In this document: in pieces, positions 24,359 through 35,534 of the stretch
Layout of the letters: the number at the start of each line of letters is the position of its first letter
Numbering within the stretch: the first letter of the stretch is position 1
Origin: Monilinia fructicola
Lineage: Eukaryota > Ascomycota > Leotiomycetes > Helotiales > Sclerotiniaceae
Direction of reading: 5' to 3'
DNA length: 64,000 nt
Assembly (NCBI GenBank): GCA_008692225.1
Contig: VICG01000016.1
Coordinates: 682,001 to 746,000, forward strand
Program-made: the position numbers and the translations under genes
Notes under the pieces: generated by a model
Told to the model about the DNA's origin: nothing
Database searches by the model: none
What the model saw: only the letters and a program-made list of their open reading frames with translations

Positions 24359-25306
24359 ATGTCTTCTTCACAAGATTGGCTTCATACTCTTATGAACCCT
24401 TCACCCTTGGGTTTAGTCATTACACTTATTCTCGTCCTTTCAATCCCCATCTTCCTTCACTCTGTTATCTTCCGCGCAACTGGTTTTACAAGTTTACCTT
24501 CTATCTTGTTGGTTGGACCAAGTGGCTCAGGTAAAACTGCGCTTTTAACTCTTGTAAGTCACTCGAAAGAACGCGCCCAGATTCTGGCTTGTCATTGAGT
24601 AACCATTACGAGCACTGATCATTGATCATAGTTCGAGAGAGAGAATAAACCTGCAACCACTCATACGTCACAAACATCTTTATCTGCTGAGTGCTCTCTA
24701 CCAGTCGACACAGTAGCTGCTTCGAATAAATATCGTTCAGTTAATGATCCTACAAATCAAGTTCACAAGAAATTCATCTTAATTGATACACCCGGTCATG
24801 GAAAACTGCGACACCATGCATTCGAAAGCCTTACAACTTCTCAAAACCTTCGAGGTGTGATATATCAGGTTGACGCCACTACATTGGGAGCTGGTGATGA
24901 AGGATTGAGAGAGGCTGCCGATTATCTACACGACTTACTCCTCCACATGCAAAAGTTTATGGATGGCAAAACCACTACAAAGGCACCTAAAGAACTACCA
25001 ATACTCATTGCTGCCAATAAGATGGACCTTTTCACTGCTCTTCCAGCCCCATTAGTCAAGAGTAGTTTAGAAAGAGAAATTACCAAAGTTAGAGTATCAC
25101 GATCCAAGGGTCTACTTGATTCGGGAGTGTCTACAGAGGAGGACGAAGACAAAGATGAATGGGTAGGAGAAATGGGTTCTAGTGAATTTAAATTTTCACA
25201 AATGGAGGAATTCAACATTCCTGTTGAAGTAGCTGGTGGTAATGTAATTGGGACTGATGGTGGATCTGTTGATGCTTGGTGGAGGTGGGTAGCCAACAGA
25301 TTATAA
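24359..25306 (+). CDS. SRP102: Signal recognition particle receptor subunit beta (SRPRB/SRP102), 289 aa
   Basis: Exons 24359-24553 and 24632-25306 flank a 78-nt intron with GTAAGT donor and CATAG acceptor and give 289 residues. A hydrophobic N-terminal membrane anchor (about residues 16-45) precedes a small-GTPase fold with Walker A GPSGSGKT (about 52-59), G3 DTPGHG and G4 NKMD. This is the layout of the SRP receptor beta subunit, an ER membrane GTPase that anchors SRP receptor alpha and couples SRP release to the translocon. Length fits the fungal family. The start is the first ATG ahead of the membrane anchor. It neighbours AKR1 and SRP72. Confidence 0.93.
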
Positions 25307-25833
25307 GCGAATGAAGCTTCTTCCACATTTTATGGTTCATCTACCGCTAATACCCCCGGGGCCCTCTTAAACCTCATATTTATGAGTAATCTACATGTGA
25401 ATAGCTCTCTCTTCATATCAATTGGGATTATGAAATCCCATTTTGAATAATTTTAATGTTACCATGATTAACAAAAGATTTCTTACTGTTCTTTGCGAGG
25501 CCATCAAAGAATTTGGCTAGCTAAGCTCTAGCTGTCACTCTATCATCATACATGATCTCTTCTTGACCTGCGGTTAAAAGTTAGCCACTTTGCATTCTTT
25601 GTAATAATCATTTCGCAACTCAATTCAATCAATTACAGTAGTCTCAAATATATGTACTATGGATAAGTGGTTTTCTTTAATTCATTTACTTGTGATTCAA
25701 TATTCTTATTCTCTCCATACGCGACTACTTGGCGATTGATTAGTCTGGTCATTGACTTGGATGGAGGCCGTGTTTGAGGACAAGGACATCGATTCAGATT
25801 TTGCGGATAAATACTCGGGTTCGTACAACCAAA
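25307..25833. other. Intergenic region SRPRB / family X polymerase
   Basis: No independent gene is seen. An ATG at 25761 opens a 52-codon ORF (to 25919) in another frame that overlaps the polymerase start. It is discussed as a possible upstream ORF. Confidence 0.55.
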
Positions 25834-27909
25834 ATGACAAGTCTGGGACAACTATCATTATTCAAAATGTCCCCAAGTCTTCGATTTCCCACTATCTACG
25901 TTTTTGGATTTCTCTTTAGTGACCATGAAAGAAAAGAATTGGAAGATGAATTGGAAGCCGTGGGTGCTTTGAGATATACAATTCAAGAAGCCGAAATTGG
26001 ACTTACGAAGATTCCCACGAAAGCAAGAGTGAAATTCGAGTTGAGGAAAATGAAAGTTATGATGATTGATGTCACCAATGATGAGGAAAATACAGAGAAG
26101 GTAAAAGAAGTGATCGTTGAAGGCAAAGAAGAGGTTGGGAAGAAGAGGAAGGCTCAACCAGGCAAGAAGGTACGAAAAATCACATTGAATGAGGATGGCA
26201 ATGAAATTATTGAACTAAGTTCAAGCGGAGGAGAAACGGAAGATCTGGAAGAAAAGAGAGAGGAAAGCTTGGGTGTTGCTAGAAAAAAGCTGAAGTCAGC
26301 TGATGGGACGAGTTCTCCTGCCCCTATCGGCAGTAGGCATGCACTTAATCCTCTTGAATTTCAAGAAGACCTCAAAGGTTCAACTGCTCCCAAGGTTCTG
26401 GATTCATTTGAATTCTCAAATACCTTCAAAGTTCTCAAGCTCAATTGGTATTTCGATTCAATTAGGACAGGAAGCTTGCTTCCAATAGAAAACTACCTAA
26501 TATATGAAGGCCGACGAACAACGGAACTACCAAAATATCTTCCCCCAGATCTCCTAACTCGCGCGGCAGCCGAATCTGAGGCCTACGTTAAATACAACCA
26601 CCATGATAGACACCAAAAATCAAGCAACCCACTTACTCGGCCGACCCTTCTCACACAAACCACGTCCGAACATGACGATCCTGAGCATTTCCCCCCTCTA
26701 CCAGAATATCTCAAATCAATTTACTCCTGCGAGCGACCCACACCATTGACCAGTCCAAACGACGACTTCATCATCAAACTAAAATCTATAAAACTAAAAC
26801 GCCTCTTAGATGCCGACCACATCGGCGTTCGCGCCTACAGTTCCTCCATCGCCTCGATAGCAGCCTACCCCTACCCCCTTACCTCCCCCAAAGAAGTCAC
26901 GCGGCTCCCCAACTGCGATCAAAAACTCGCAAACCTCTTCCTCGAATACCAAAACACAGGCAGCATGTCCGAAGCTGACGAATTTCAAACCAACCCCCGC
27001 ATGCAAATCCTCCGTCTCTTCTACAACATCTGGGGCGTAGGCGAAACCACGGCCCGGGAATTCCACGACAACAAAGGCTGGCGCGATCTCGACGACATCA
27101 TCGAGTATGGCTGGGACAAGCTATCCCGCGTGCAGCAAATCGGGGTGAAGTACTACGACGAGTTCTTGCTCCCGGTGCCGCGCGCCGAGGTCGAGGCGAT
27201 TGGCTCGATTGTTCGAGCGGAAGCGAGGAAGATTGATCCGGGGTATCAGACGGTTATCGTCGGCGGCTATCGAAGGGGCAAGATGGAAAGTGGCGATGTG
27301 GACATCATGCTCACGCACCCAGACGAGAAACGCACGTGGAATGTAATTTCCGAGCTGACGGGGAGGCTGGAGGATCTGGGTTGCATCACACACATCTTGC
27401 GGGAATCACGCGCGAATTCCGAGCGGGGCCAGCGGGCGCTGGACATTCGGCATGGGCCGGGTGATGAGAAAGAGAGGAAGGCGACGGGGTTCGATAGCTT
27501 GGATAAATCACTGGTGGTTTGGCAGGATATCAATGACCCCACCTCCTCTCCACAACCCCCCTCTCATCCTCGATCCCAATCTCAATCCCAATCCGTCAAA
27601 CGAGCGAAGAACCCCAATCCCCACAGACGCGTCGATATCATTATAACGCCTTGGAAAACTGCCGGCGTAGCCATCATCGGCTGGTCTGGTGGCACGACAT
27701 TTCAACGCGATTTACGGAGATATTTGAAAGATAAGAAAGGATGGAGATTTGATAGTAGTGGGGTGAGAGATATGAAGACGGGGGATTGGATTGATCTTGA
27801 GGGGGATGTGAAAGGGGATTGGGATGGTGTGTTGAGGGAGAAGGAGATGGCTGTTTTTGAGAAGTGTGGGTTGGAGTGGAGAGAGCCGTGGGAGAGGTGT
27901 ACGGGGTAG
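25834..27909 (+). CDS. POL4: DNA polymerase family X (Pol IV / Pol mu-like), about 691 aa
   Basis: This is a single-exon gene. The ATG at 25834 gives 691 residues. An in-frame ATG at 25867 gives 680 and begins right before the conserved FPTIYVFG segment, so it is a good alternative. A BRCT-like N-terminal region ends in KLNWYFDSIRTGSLLPIENYLIY (about residues 207-229). Helix-hairpin-helix motifs of the 8-kDa and fingers regions follow (IWGVGETTAREF). The palm has GGYRRGKMESGDVDIM with the two metal-binding Asp (about 490) and the third Asp in RRVDIIITPW (about 600). These enzymes fill short gaps during nonhomologous end joining and base excision repair in the nucleus. Codon usage shifts from AT-rich to GC-rich around 26,800. 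An out-of-frame ATG lies upstream at 25761. Confidence 0.93.
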   Translation: MTSLGQLSLFKMSPSLRFPTIYVFGFLFSDHERKELEDELEAVGALRYTIQEAEIGLTKIPTKARVKFELRKMKVMMIDVTNDEENTEKVKEVIVEGKEEVGKKRKAQPGKKVRKITLNEDGNEIIELSSSGGETEDLEEKREESLGVARKKLKSADGTSSPAPIGSRHALNPLEFQEDLKGSTAPKVLDSFEFSNTFKVLKLNWYFDSIRTGSLLPIENYLIYEGRRTTELPKYLPPDLLTRAAAESEAYVKYNHHDRHQKSSNPLTRPTLLTQTTSEHDDPEHFPPLPEYLKSIYSCERPTPLTSPNDDFIIKLKSIKLKRLLDADHIGVRAYSSSIASIAAYPYPLTSPKEVTRLPNCDQKLANLFLEYQNTGSMSEADEFQTNPRMQILRLFYNIWGVGETTAREFHDNKGWRDLDDIIEYGWDKLSRVQQIGVKYYDEFLLPVPRAEVEAIGSIVRAEARKIDPGYQTVIVGGYRRGKMESGDVDIMLTHPDEKRTWNVISELTGRLEDLGCITHILRESRANSERGQRALDIRHGPGDEKERKATGFDSLDKSLVVWQDINDPTSSPQPPSHPRSQSQSQSVKRAKNPNPHRRVDIIITPWKTAGVAIIGWSGGTTFQRDLRRYLKDKKGWRFDSSGVRDMKTGDWIDLEGDVKGDWDGVLREKEMAVFEKCGLEWREPWERCTG

Positions 27910-28577
27910 TAGTTTGGGTGTTGTGGAAATGGTGGAGACGGTTTTATTTGCTGTTGTAATCTAAATGAATCTAATTTCTACCATTCAAAGTCCCAAATAG
28001 ATGGACTGTGTAAATGTCTCAACGTGAACTTTTTATGTGACCAGAGTATCTACTGAGCCGAATTTGTGGGCGTACGGTATTCGAAACTCATTCAATAAGT
28101 GCAAGTTAAAGATCTCAAATAGCTTCATTGAATTCTTCCCACTCAAGATTGAACAAGAGCCAATAAGCTTTCATTATTCGACAATAGTCCATGGTGCTGG
28201 AGACCCACACCTGATATCACGGTCACTTGAGCTGTGAAGTGAAAGTAAAGTTGATTTGCAGTGCAAGTGGTCATAGAATGCACTATTATCGATTGGTTTA
28301 GCTGAAGTTATTGATCAAGGGATTCTAGGAACCCAGGTAAAATCTAGCAGCAATGCTCATGACGATGATATATGATATCAAGGTCACTTGCACGGTAAGA
28401 AGTGAAGATTGTTGTAAAGTAAAAGCAACTGGTATTTATGGTTGGTCCGTATGCTTAAATAACCTGCATCATCCCGTGAATCATTTATTTCGTAGTGGTC
28501 ATTCTTCAGTCATCCTTTAATTTTCGCTTCATCGCAAATTTCGATGGAATTCCAACAAATTCAATCTCAAGGTCTCA
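27910..28577. other. Convergent intergenic region (POL4 / ESS1)
   Basis: No gene is present. Two diverged copies of a segment containing GATATCA-GGTCACTTG and GTAAAGT words occur near 28211-28260 and 28374-28430. Confidence 0.5.
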
Positions 28578-29303
28578 CTACGCAAGTCTGGAAAGTATTA
28601 GAAGAGGTCTTTGATGGGATGATGTAAACTAACCTTTCAATCAGATGCAAACCAGAAGCAGTTTCAACTACTTCGCTAACCTGACCTGGTTTCAAGGCAA
28701 AAGCTGCTTCTTCAAACTCTTTTTGCATATCTCCTCTGCCGAAGAAACCTAGATCTCCCATTTTGCGGGCAGAACTACAATCAGATTCGCTAACGGCGAG
28801 GTCCCCCAATGATGTCGAGCCGGAACGTATGTGAGCTTCATGCTGAAGAATTATACTCATCGCTTCATCCTTTGTGCGGGTAATTTCGGCCTATAATGTT
28901 ATTAGACACTACCCTCATATCATAGTAGTCTATTATAAACCAACCTCGCGCCAACTGCTTGGCCTCCTACTATCCTTATGTTTGACCAGTAAATGACTAG
29001 CTCTAATCTTCCCCTGGTTATCTTCTTGACCATTTGCGCTATCACCAATCTCCGATGCACTGTAATTCTCGGCCATATATGTCTTCAACTTCTCGGTATC
29101 AGTTCCAGCAGGAGGCTCCCAACTTGAGATAGTTTGGGCTTCATTGAAATAATAGGGAATGTTCTTAGATTTCGATGTGCGAACCTCCCATCCTGACGGT
29201 AAACCTGCATCAGCCTTTATGAAGAGGTTAGTAAAGCTTAATTGCATCACAAGAGTTCAATAAGAAAGTGAATCTCCAATTGCAAAAGGGAGAACTTTAC
29301 CAT
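28578..29303 (-). CDS. ESS1: WW-domain peptidyl-prolyl isomerase ESS1/PIN1, 179 aa
   Basis: Four exons are proposed: 29303-29301 (the ATG alone), 29214-28945, 28890-28634 and 28587-28578. Introns of 86, 54 and 46 nt have canonical borders and CTAAC-type branch sites. The product starts MADAGLPSGWEVR and ends IERLA. The WW domain spans about residues 5-40 (GLPSGWEVR to SSWEPP). The parvulin domain (about 65-179) holds ASHLLVKHKDSRRPSSW, which includes the Arg pair used to bind phospho-Ser/Thr-Pro, and GDLGFFGRGDMQKEFEEAAF. Such enzymes isomerise phosphorylated Ser/Thr-Pro bonds, including in the RNA polymerase II tail. The gene is divergent from RPB9, another Pol II factor. Without splicing after the ATG the frame closes at once, which supports the 3-nt exon. 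Confidence 0.92.
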
Positions 29304-30115
29304 TGTGTAATGGAGGTTTTTATGAGTTTGATGGGTTACCGATCAAATGGTTCAAATCTGGGGATGATTTTGATAAGTCTTTTGGTATGATTGATGACAA
29401 TTATATTTGTACTCTGGACTTTCTCTTTGATTGTATTTTTCAAGAAGCAAAGAGGCGTGGAAGATGCATGAACTACTTATTAGCACTTCAGTGGAAGGGG
29501 TAGAAGGTATCTTGGTCACAGGATGAATCCGATTGAGCTTAGTTGCAAGCGGGGTTCATTTCCTTAGTCAGCAAGGTCTATCTGAGAATCAGGCAGTTAG
29601 GCAGTCAGGCAGGTCAGGCACCTAACAATTTTATACTTGTAGACTACCTAGGTACTTGTTATCCATGGATAAAACTACTTTTACTACTGTGCTGTATTAC
29701 TAAGCGACCTTTGGACGAACATGATTATCCATCTACCTCCCTGCGCTGCTACCACCTACCTACCACACCTACCACCTACTTGCCTCGCCCTGGTATTCAA
29801 TAACCACCTGGGCACTGCAACTTCATCAACAAGGATCACAAAAGAGTTCTAGCCAAAAATCCAAAATCCAAAATCCACACTGAAATCCACTTGAGCCATT
29901 CCATTGTCAATCATCGACTTGCCTCAGCAACACAATAAAACGAGAAACGACACACTATCAAGAAGAAAGAATAAAATATTTCTTTTGATATTGAATCATC
30001 GACTGCAAAAAACTTGCAGAATTCAAATAACGAAGGTTTGTTCATTGAAACCATCACGATCCATCTTTTGCGACAAGATCAACCTAATCCTCAACTCTTT
30101 CAAAGAAATATCATC
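29304..30115. other. Divergent promoter region ESS1 / RPB9
   Basis: The 812-bp region separates divergent Pol II-related genes. It includes a TACCTAGGTA motif at 29645-29654 and CTACC-rich repeats near 29740-29785. No gene is called. Confidence 0.6.
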
Positions 30116-30755
30116 ATGGCTTCTCCATCATCCAGTGCTGGTGAAGAGCCCAAGAGGAATGAAGAACAAATCACTTTTAGATTCTGCAGCGAATGGTAGG
30201 TTTCAATTACTCACTCTGACCATTCTATCGTATGTGCTAATCATTCTTTAGTTCAAACATGTTGTATCCAAAAGAAGACCCCGATACCCACCGCCTACAA
30301 TTCGCCTGTCGTACCTGCCAATACTCCGAGGAAGCGGTCTCCTCTTGTGTCTTCAGAAATATTCTCAATAACGCCGTTGGTGAGACCGCAGGTGTTACTC
30401 AGGATGTTGGATCTGATCCCACTGTGGGTTTACCCTTATGTCTCTTATGTGGCCATGTGGTTATTTGTGAGGGAAGGATGTCGAGTAAAATATAGCCAGA
30501 AACGCTTTAACAGGAGAGGGGAACGTGAGGAAACCTCCACTGACAAGACAATTTTCTTTGGTTCTAGCTTCCGCGATCAAACAAGACTTGTCCTGCTTGC
30601 AGGAACGAGGACGCTGTGTTTTTCCAGTCTCAGCAGAGATCTGCGGAAACGGGAATGGTAAGCTACAGCATCTACGTGCTTCACTAAACCCTGCTAACGA
30701 AGTCTTCTAGAAACTCTTCTACGTATGTTGTGGGTGCGGCCATATCTTCCAATGA
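30116..30755 (+). CDS. RPB9: RNA polymerase II subunit RPB9, 128 aa
   Basis: Four exons (30116-30195, 30252-30423, 30568-30657, 30711-30755) with introns of 56, 144 and 53 nt give 128 residues in one frame. The N-terminal zinc ribbon uses FCSEC and FACRTC pairs, with NMLYPKEDPDTHRLQF between them. GETAGVTQDVGSDPT leads to the second, TFIIS-type zinc ribbon with CPACRNEDAVFFQSQQRSAETGM and YVCCGCGHIFQ at the C-terminus. RPB9 sits at the tip of the Pol II jaw and affects start-site choice, fidelity and transcript cleavage. The 144-nt intron has a less common GTGGGT donor, but only its removal joins GSDPT to LPRSNKTCP in frame. Confidence 0.95.
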
Positions 30756-30944
30756 TACCCGGTTCTCGGTTTTACGGGAGGCGTTTTACGGAGTCTTTCG
30801 CATGGGATTAGGATACATAGAAAAAACATCATCAGAATATTTAGGCATGTCAATATGGGAGGGAATATAATTTTTTCGTTTTCCAAAATCCTCTGAAACG
30901 CCGGGTCTGCTATGCTACATTGAAGCCTTTTCATACAGTGGTAT

Positions 30945-31553
30945 CTATAAATGCATGGGTGCTAGTGATAGAATTTTTGACCACTTCATCTTTCTTAATT
31001 CTGTGCCGACCACGCCTACAAAATGTTAACAAAGAAAAGAAAAATGGGAATGATTGGTGATAATACTAACCATTCAATCTTGTTCCAATGGGCTCTCCTG
31101 CCTTGTTGATCAAGACACAAGCATTATCATCAAACTTGACAACACTTCCATCCGGTCTCTGTAATTTTTTGACTGTCCTGACTACAACCGCATGTCTGAT
31201 ATCTCCTCTTCTAACCTTATTCGCCGCTGATGTGGAAACGCTTGCACCTGGACCCGATTCGGAGAAGTTTCGTTGCTTTTGTACTACGACAATGATGCGA
31301 TCTCCTAATGCAAACTCTCATCAGACTTAAAGATCAAGAGAAATGAAGTTGAGAGGGATCGCCGAACCAATCTTTGCATGTCTCTTCATTTTTAAGACCT
31401 TGGCGCATTCTACGACAGCAGCGCCAGAATTGTCAATGCAATTAAGCATCGTCTATGTTATGAGAGTTAGCACCGTAGGAATTTACAATTGAATTAGATG
31501 GGTTCATGTATATGCGCAAACAAACAAACTCAACATACCTTGAGTTGAATCAT
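30945..31553 (-). CDS. MRPL38: Mitochondrial large-subunit ribosomal protein uL14m, 134 aa
   Basis: Four exons (31553-31539, 31452-31368, 31304-31071, 31015-30945) joined over introns of 86, 63 and 55 nt give 134 residues. The first exon encodes only MIQLK. Then come [50 protein letters not shown] and [13 protein letters not shown], the classical L14 core, ending in [13 protein letters not shown]. The protein is part of the mitochondrial large subunit near the small-subunit interface (S. cerevisiae name MRPL38). The donor of the second intron (GTTCGG) is weak but gives the only in-frame join. The 3' end is 190 bp from RPB9 in convergent orientation, and the 5' end is divergent from SET9. Confidence 0.93.
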
Positions 31554-32317
31554 CTTTACGGACAATACAATTGAAGGAGGGGTCCACGGGTATTGCTGGA
31601 GATTCTATCTCTCTCTTGATATTGTCATCTTGGCTATTCCTATTGTCAATTCGTCAAATTATTAAACGCTAGTCTACATATGGTATAGGCGAAGCTCACC
31701 CAAGCCTCAATAATAATAATCTCTAAGGTTGCTATTTCCAGCCTCTTTTATCTATTCTCTCTATTGAAGCCGGCTAATAGGGGTGAGAAGATATTTTCAA
31801 TTCCTCTATTCGAAGTCATCATGTATCTTCAGGAAACAATCTTTTATTTCCTGTTTACTTTCTTTCCTCTTTCTCTTACCGTTTGAAGTATTTCGGCGTT
31901 CTTCAATTCTCACAGTTCATCATCCCATATCCCATACCCCATATCCCATACCCCATAACGCTTTATAAGGTGGTTCAGCATATAAGTATCTGCTTCTCCT
32001 TCATTCTACCCAGCAAACAAATTTTGAGAGAAAGAGAAAGTCGTCCGCTTGAAAGAAGTGAATGTATTACAACTTACAAAAACTCGGCTTGAAAAGCTCT
32101 GCGGTAGGAGACGAGCCGCACTTGAATCATTCCTTTTGATATTTTGTTTTACCAGATCCTGTTCCATACGCTCACTTGGATATTTTTAAATCAACTTCGA
32201 TTTCTTCTCAACATCTTTCGTACAACACTAATCTCCTCTTGCATCGACATAAAGATTGGCTTCCTTTTATAGCCCAAATTCTGTACATATTACCTACATA
32301 CTACTCGAATCGTCACA
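31554..32317. other. Divergent promoter region MRPL38 / SET9
   Basis: The 764-bp region between divergent genes contains a CCCATATCCCATACC tandem repeat (about 31923-31960) and CTTTCCTCTTTCTC pyrimidine stretches near 31860. No gene is called. Confidence 0.6.
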
Positions 32318-34759
32318 ATGCTACCAAAAGCATCAAGATCGAAGAAGGAGCGACTTACTCTTGCTCAATTATGCTCATACGACGATATTCTCACAGATGC
32401 TCTTGTTGACCAAGTAAGCTGTTTTATGCACTATTTTAAACGTTAACTTCTCCTAATTCTAGCCGACAGGTTTACTATTGGACTAATATTCGCAAAAATC
32501 GCATCGCATACCATTCATCCCGTGGGGTTAGAGAGGAAGATGTGACTAAAATCCTTCAAAATGCAGTCATCGTCGAGAAGGATCCCTCAAAAGCCGAGGC
32601 GCAACTTTTAGCACTCCCAGGCCTCAAGAAATTCCAGCAAAATTTAAAGTCGGAAAAAGAGAAGGAGGATTTCAGACGCCATCTGAGAAAGTACATCAAC
32701 ATTTATCTCCCAGATTGTCCATTCGAGGTTTCGAGCACGAATCGGTATACCGTCGTTACACATGAAGCGGCAATTGTTGCACGTAGGGAGATTAGAAAGG
32801 GAGAGGTGGTCAAATATCTTTGCGGAATTCAAGTTGTCATGACGCCTGAAGAGGAAGAGCATATTAATTCCAGCCGCAGAGATTTTAGTATTGTCATGTC
32901 TAGTCGCAATAAGGCTGCATCATTATTCCTAGGACCTGCTCGATTCGCAAATCACGACTGTGGCGCAAATGCTCGTTTGAATACCACTGGAAGCGCTGGA
33001 ATGGAAATCATTGCAGTTAGGGATATTGAAATCGGCGAGGAAATTACTGTTACTTATGGAGATAACTATTTCGGCGACGACAATTGCGAATGTCTATGCA
33101 AGACTTGTGAAGACAATCGTCAAAACGGATGGGCTCAGGACACTGATGATGGGAATGAGTCTATTCCCAAATTATCTATTGAACAGGAACCCTTACCCCT
33201 TGATGGACACGGTTATAGCTTTCGGCGTCGACGACAACTACCTTCCTCGGTATCCGAATCACGATCCTCAGAATCGATGACCCCTGATATCAATTTACGA
33301 CCACTTGTACGAAAATTGCCAAGGTCGGGCAGATCAGCCTCATCAGCTAACAATGGACGCTCTCTCGCTATGGAATCGCCCTCGTTAGGGCTAACTAATA
33401 CTGAATCTAAAGGTGATGGAATTAACGAGAACAACCATTTGTCGCCACCAAAGTCATCAAAGCGAAGAAGGGTGCTTAGTGAGGATAATTCTTCATCAAG
33501 TACTCCACAAAAGCGTCGACAATCTCAAAATATCGAAGATTCGCCGTTGGGACTCTTGCGTGAAGTGAACGGAAGTGGTGTACTCAGCCCTTCGGAATCA
33601 GATTCAATCCAGCAAACCAACTTGGTTGAATGGCCAGAACCCGCAACCCCGGAAATACCGGAACCACTGATAGATCGGGGAAGATCTCGACCATCAAGAA
33701 CAAGCACCCTAAAGCGGAAGAGAGATTCTGAGGAACCAGTAGTCTCCCCTTCAGAATCAACAAAGCGATTAAAGAGTCAATTTATGGTGAAAGTGGAAGT
33801 GTTTACTCCTACCTCATTCTACGGGGCTAGCTCTGCTTCGGAATCCAGAAGAGCCAGTTTGCAATCCTCACCTTCGGGTGAGGGAACGGGAGAAACTGAT
33901 GCAACGTCAGTCGATGAAGATACGATCGTCGTGCTGGAGGAGAAACCTTCTTTCACCGGTTCCAAGCCCAAACGAGGCGGCTATGTTAAGCGAGGAAATC
34001 ATGGAGGTAGAAGAAGAGGGCCACTTTGGGAAAAGGAAAAGTTAGAAAAGACCTTACAGGCAAGAGATATGCCATTGGTGATGCAAAAAGATGTCAATTC
34101 GTCAATGGGAACTACTGCTGCCGGCCCAAATGCAAGCAAGCAAGATTCAGCATCGCATGACGATACATCGTCATCTGTACTTTCTGAGCTTGGTTCCGAC
34201 ATGGAACTTGACGAGTCAACCATGACTATCTCGCAGAAACAACCAGAACCCAAGATTCGACGACGTCGCAAAGGGATAGTCGCACCACCAACCACAGATC
34301 TTGACCATGCACCTAATGTTAGAATTCCCGGAGACTACGTCCTAACACATGCACTTCTCGCCGAACCCGCATCTGCATGGATTAACTGCAAGATCTGTGA
34401 AGAGCCTTTCGTTCAAAAAAGATGCATATTTCACTCGTTCCTCTTGTCCAAGATGCGAACGCCATAGTAAGTTGTACGGATACATGTGGCCAAAAACAGA
34501 CAAAGAAGGGAAGCATGATGAAGAGGAAAGGGTCATAGATCATCGTACTATACATCGCTTCATCAAATCATCCGAGGAGAAAGATATTCGAAGGAAGAGT
34601 GGTCGGGGTAGTACTGAGAGTCGGGAGGTTACTAAGGAAGCTAGTGCAGCTCCTGTGGCGACAGCCAAAGTTGATAGAGATAAGAAGGCGAAGGCCGGTC
34701 TTCTCAAGGTCTATGGGAGAAAAAGTGAGAGAACTCGGAGGGATAGATTTACCTTGTAA
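32318..34759 (+). CDS. SET9: Histone H4-K20 methyltransferase SET9 (KMT5), with an apparent +1 frameshift
   Basis: Exon 1 (32318-32413) and exon 2 (32470-34759) are joined over a 56-nt intron. The conserved N-terminus ([20 protein letters not shown]) leads into a SET domain at about residues 115-235, with [16 protein letters not shown], the AdoMet-binding [13 protein letters not shown] and the catalytic [13 protein letters not shown], followed by a CECLCKTC post-SET cluster. A long Ser-rich linker precedes a C-terminal block ([14 protein letters not shown], then [23 protein letters not shown]). That block is split by one extra A in the AAAAAA run 34415-34420. Without it the protein is 794 residues. 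SET9/Suv4-20 enzymes methylate Lys20 of histone H4 in chromatin. Conservation on both sides suggests an assembly error. Confidence 0.94.
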
Positions 34760-35534
34760 GATATTTGGCCGGGGATAGAAAGAAGGGATTTACGATATGA
34801 TAGATGATGGGAATCCGGGCTACTTGTATTTGATAATTATTGAGCGAGCATTCGCGGTAGCGAATTGTGTTTGGTGTTGGGGAATCGGTTCACAAGCGGG
34901 GTTAACCTAAACATAACGGAACATAACTTTACCATGAGATTGATGGATCTCAATGGATTGAATCACATGAATTGTATCATTAAAGGAGGATAGATGGATG
35001 AATGGATGAACGAAGAAATCAAAAATTATTTATCTTGTATTATAGACGAGATTCAAGATATACTCTTATGTAATGCATGGCGTTACAGAATTGGCAAATA
35101 GCTAAAATGTCTGCATGGCTGTGAATTCATCATGTCAACATTATTACTCACTCACTTGTCATCGTCATTGTAGTCATTGATCTTTATGTTTCTAGGGGTA
35201 AATCTTAGTGTGCCAAAACTCAGTTAGCTAGTTGGAGACTCCAACGAGCTGGTTAACTTGTAATTATGTTCGCTGTGGTGGGGATAGTACAAGTGAACTT
35301 TCTAATGGTAACAAGTATGCCTTCAATGCCTCGACATGCTGTGTTTTTGTTTTGCTTTGTTCTGATATCGAAATTTTACATCCATTACCATTATCATCTT
35401 CGTCCTTCCTTCCCTTCTTCTTCCACATATATCGTGCCTCTTCCATCCAACCCTCCTCATATCCACATGCCATGCTCTTTTCTAGCTAGCTACATATACG
35501 ACTCCGTGAAATGCAAGACATGTGAGTCAATCCA
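34760..35534. other. Convergent intergenic region SET9 / BTB gene
   Basis: About 775 bp hold no gene. CTTC-rich stretches occur near 35397-35420. Confidence 0.55.

Noticed and set aside
29335..29375. tRNA-like B box GGTTCAAATC
   Set aside because: The flanking five bases do not pair into a T stem, and no A box or acceptor stem was found.
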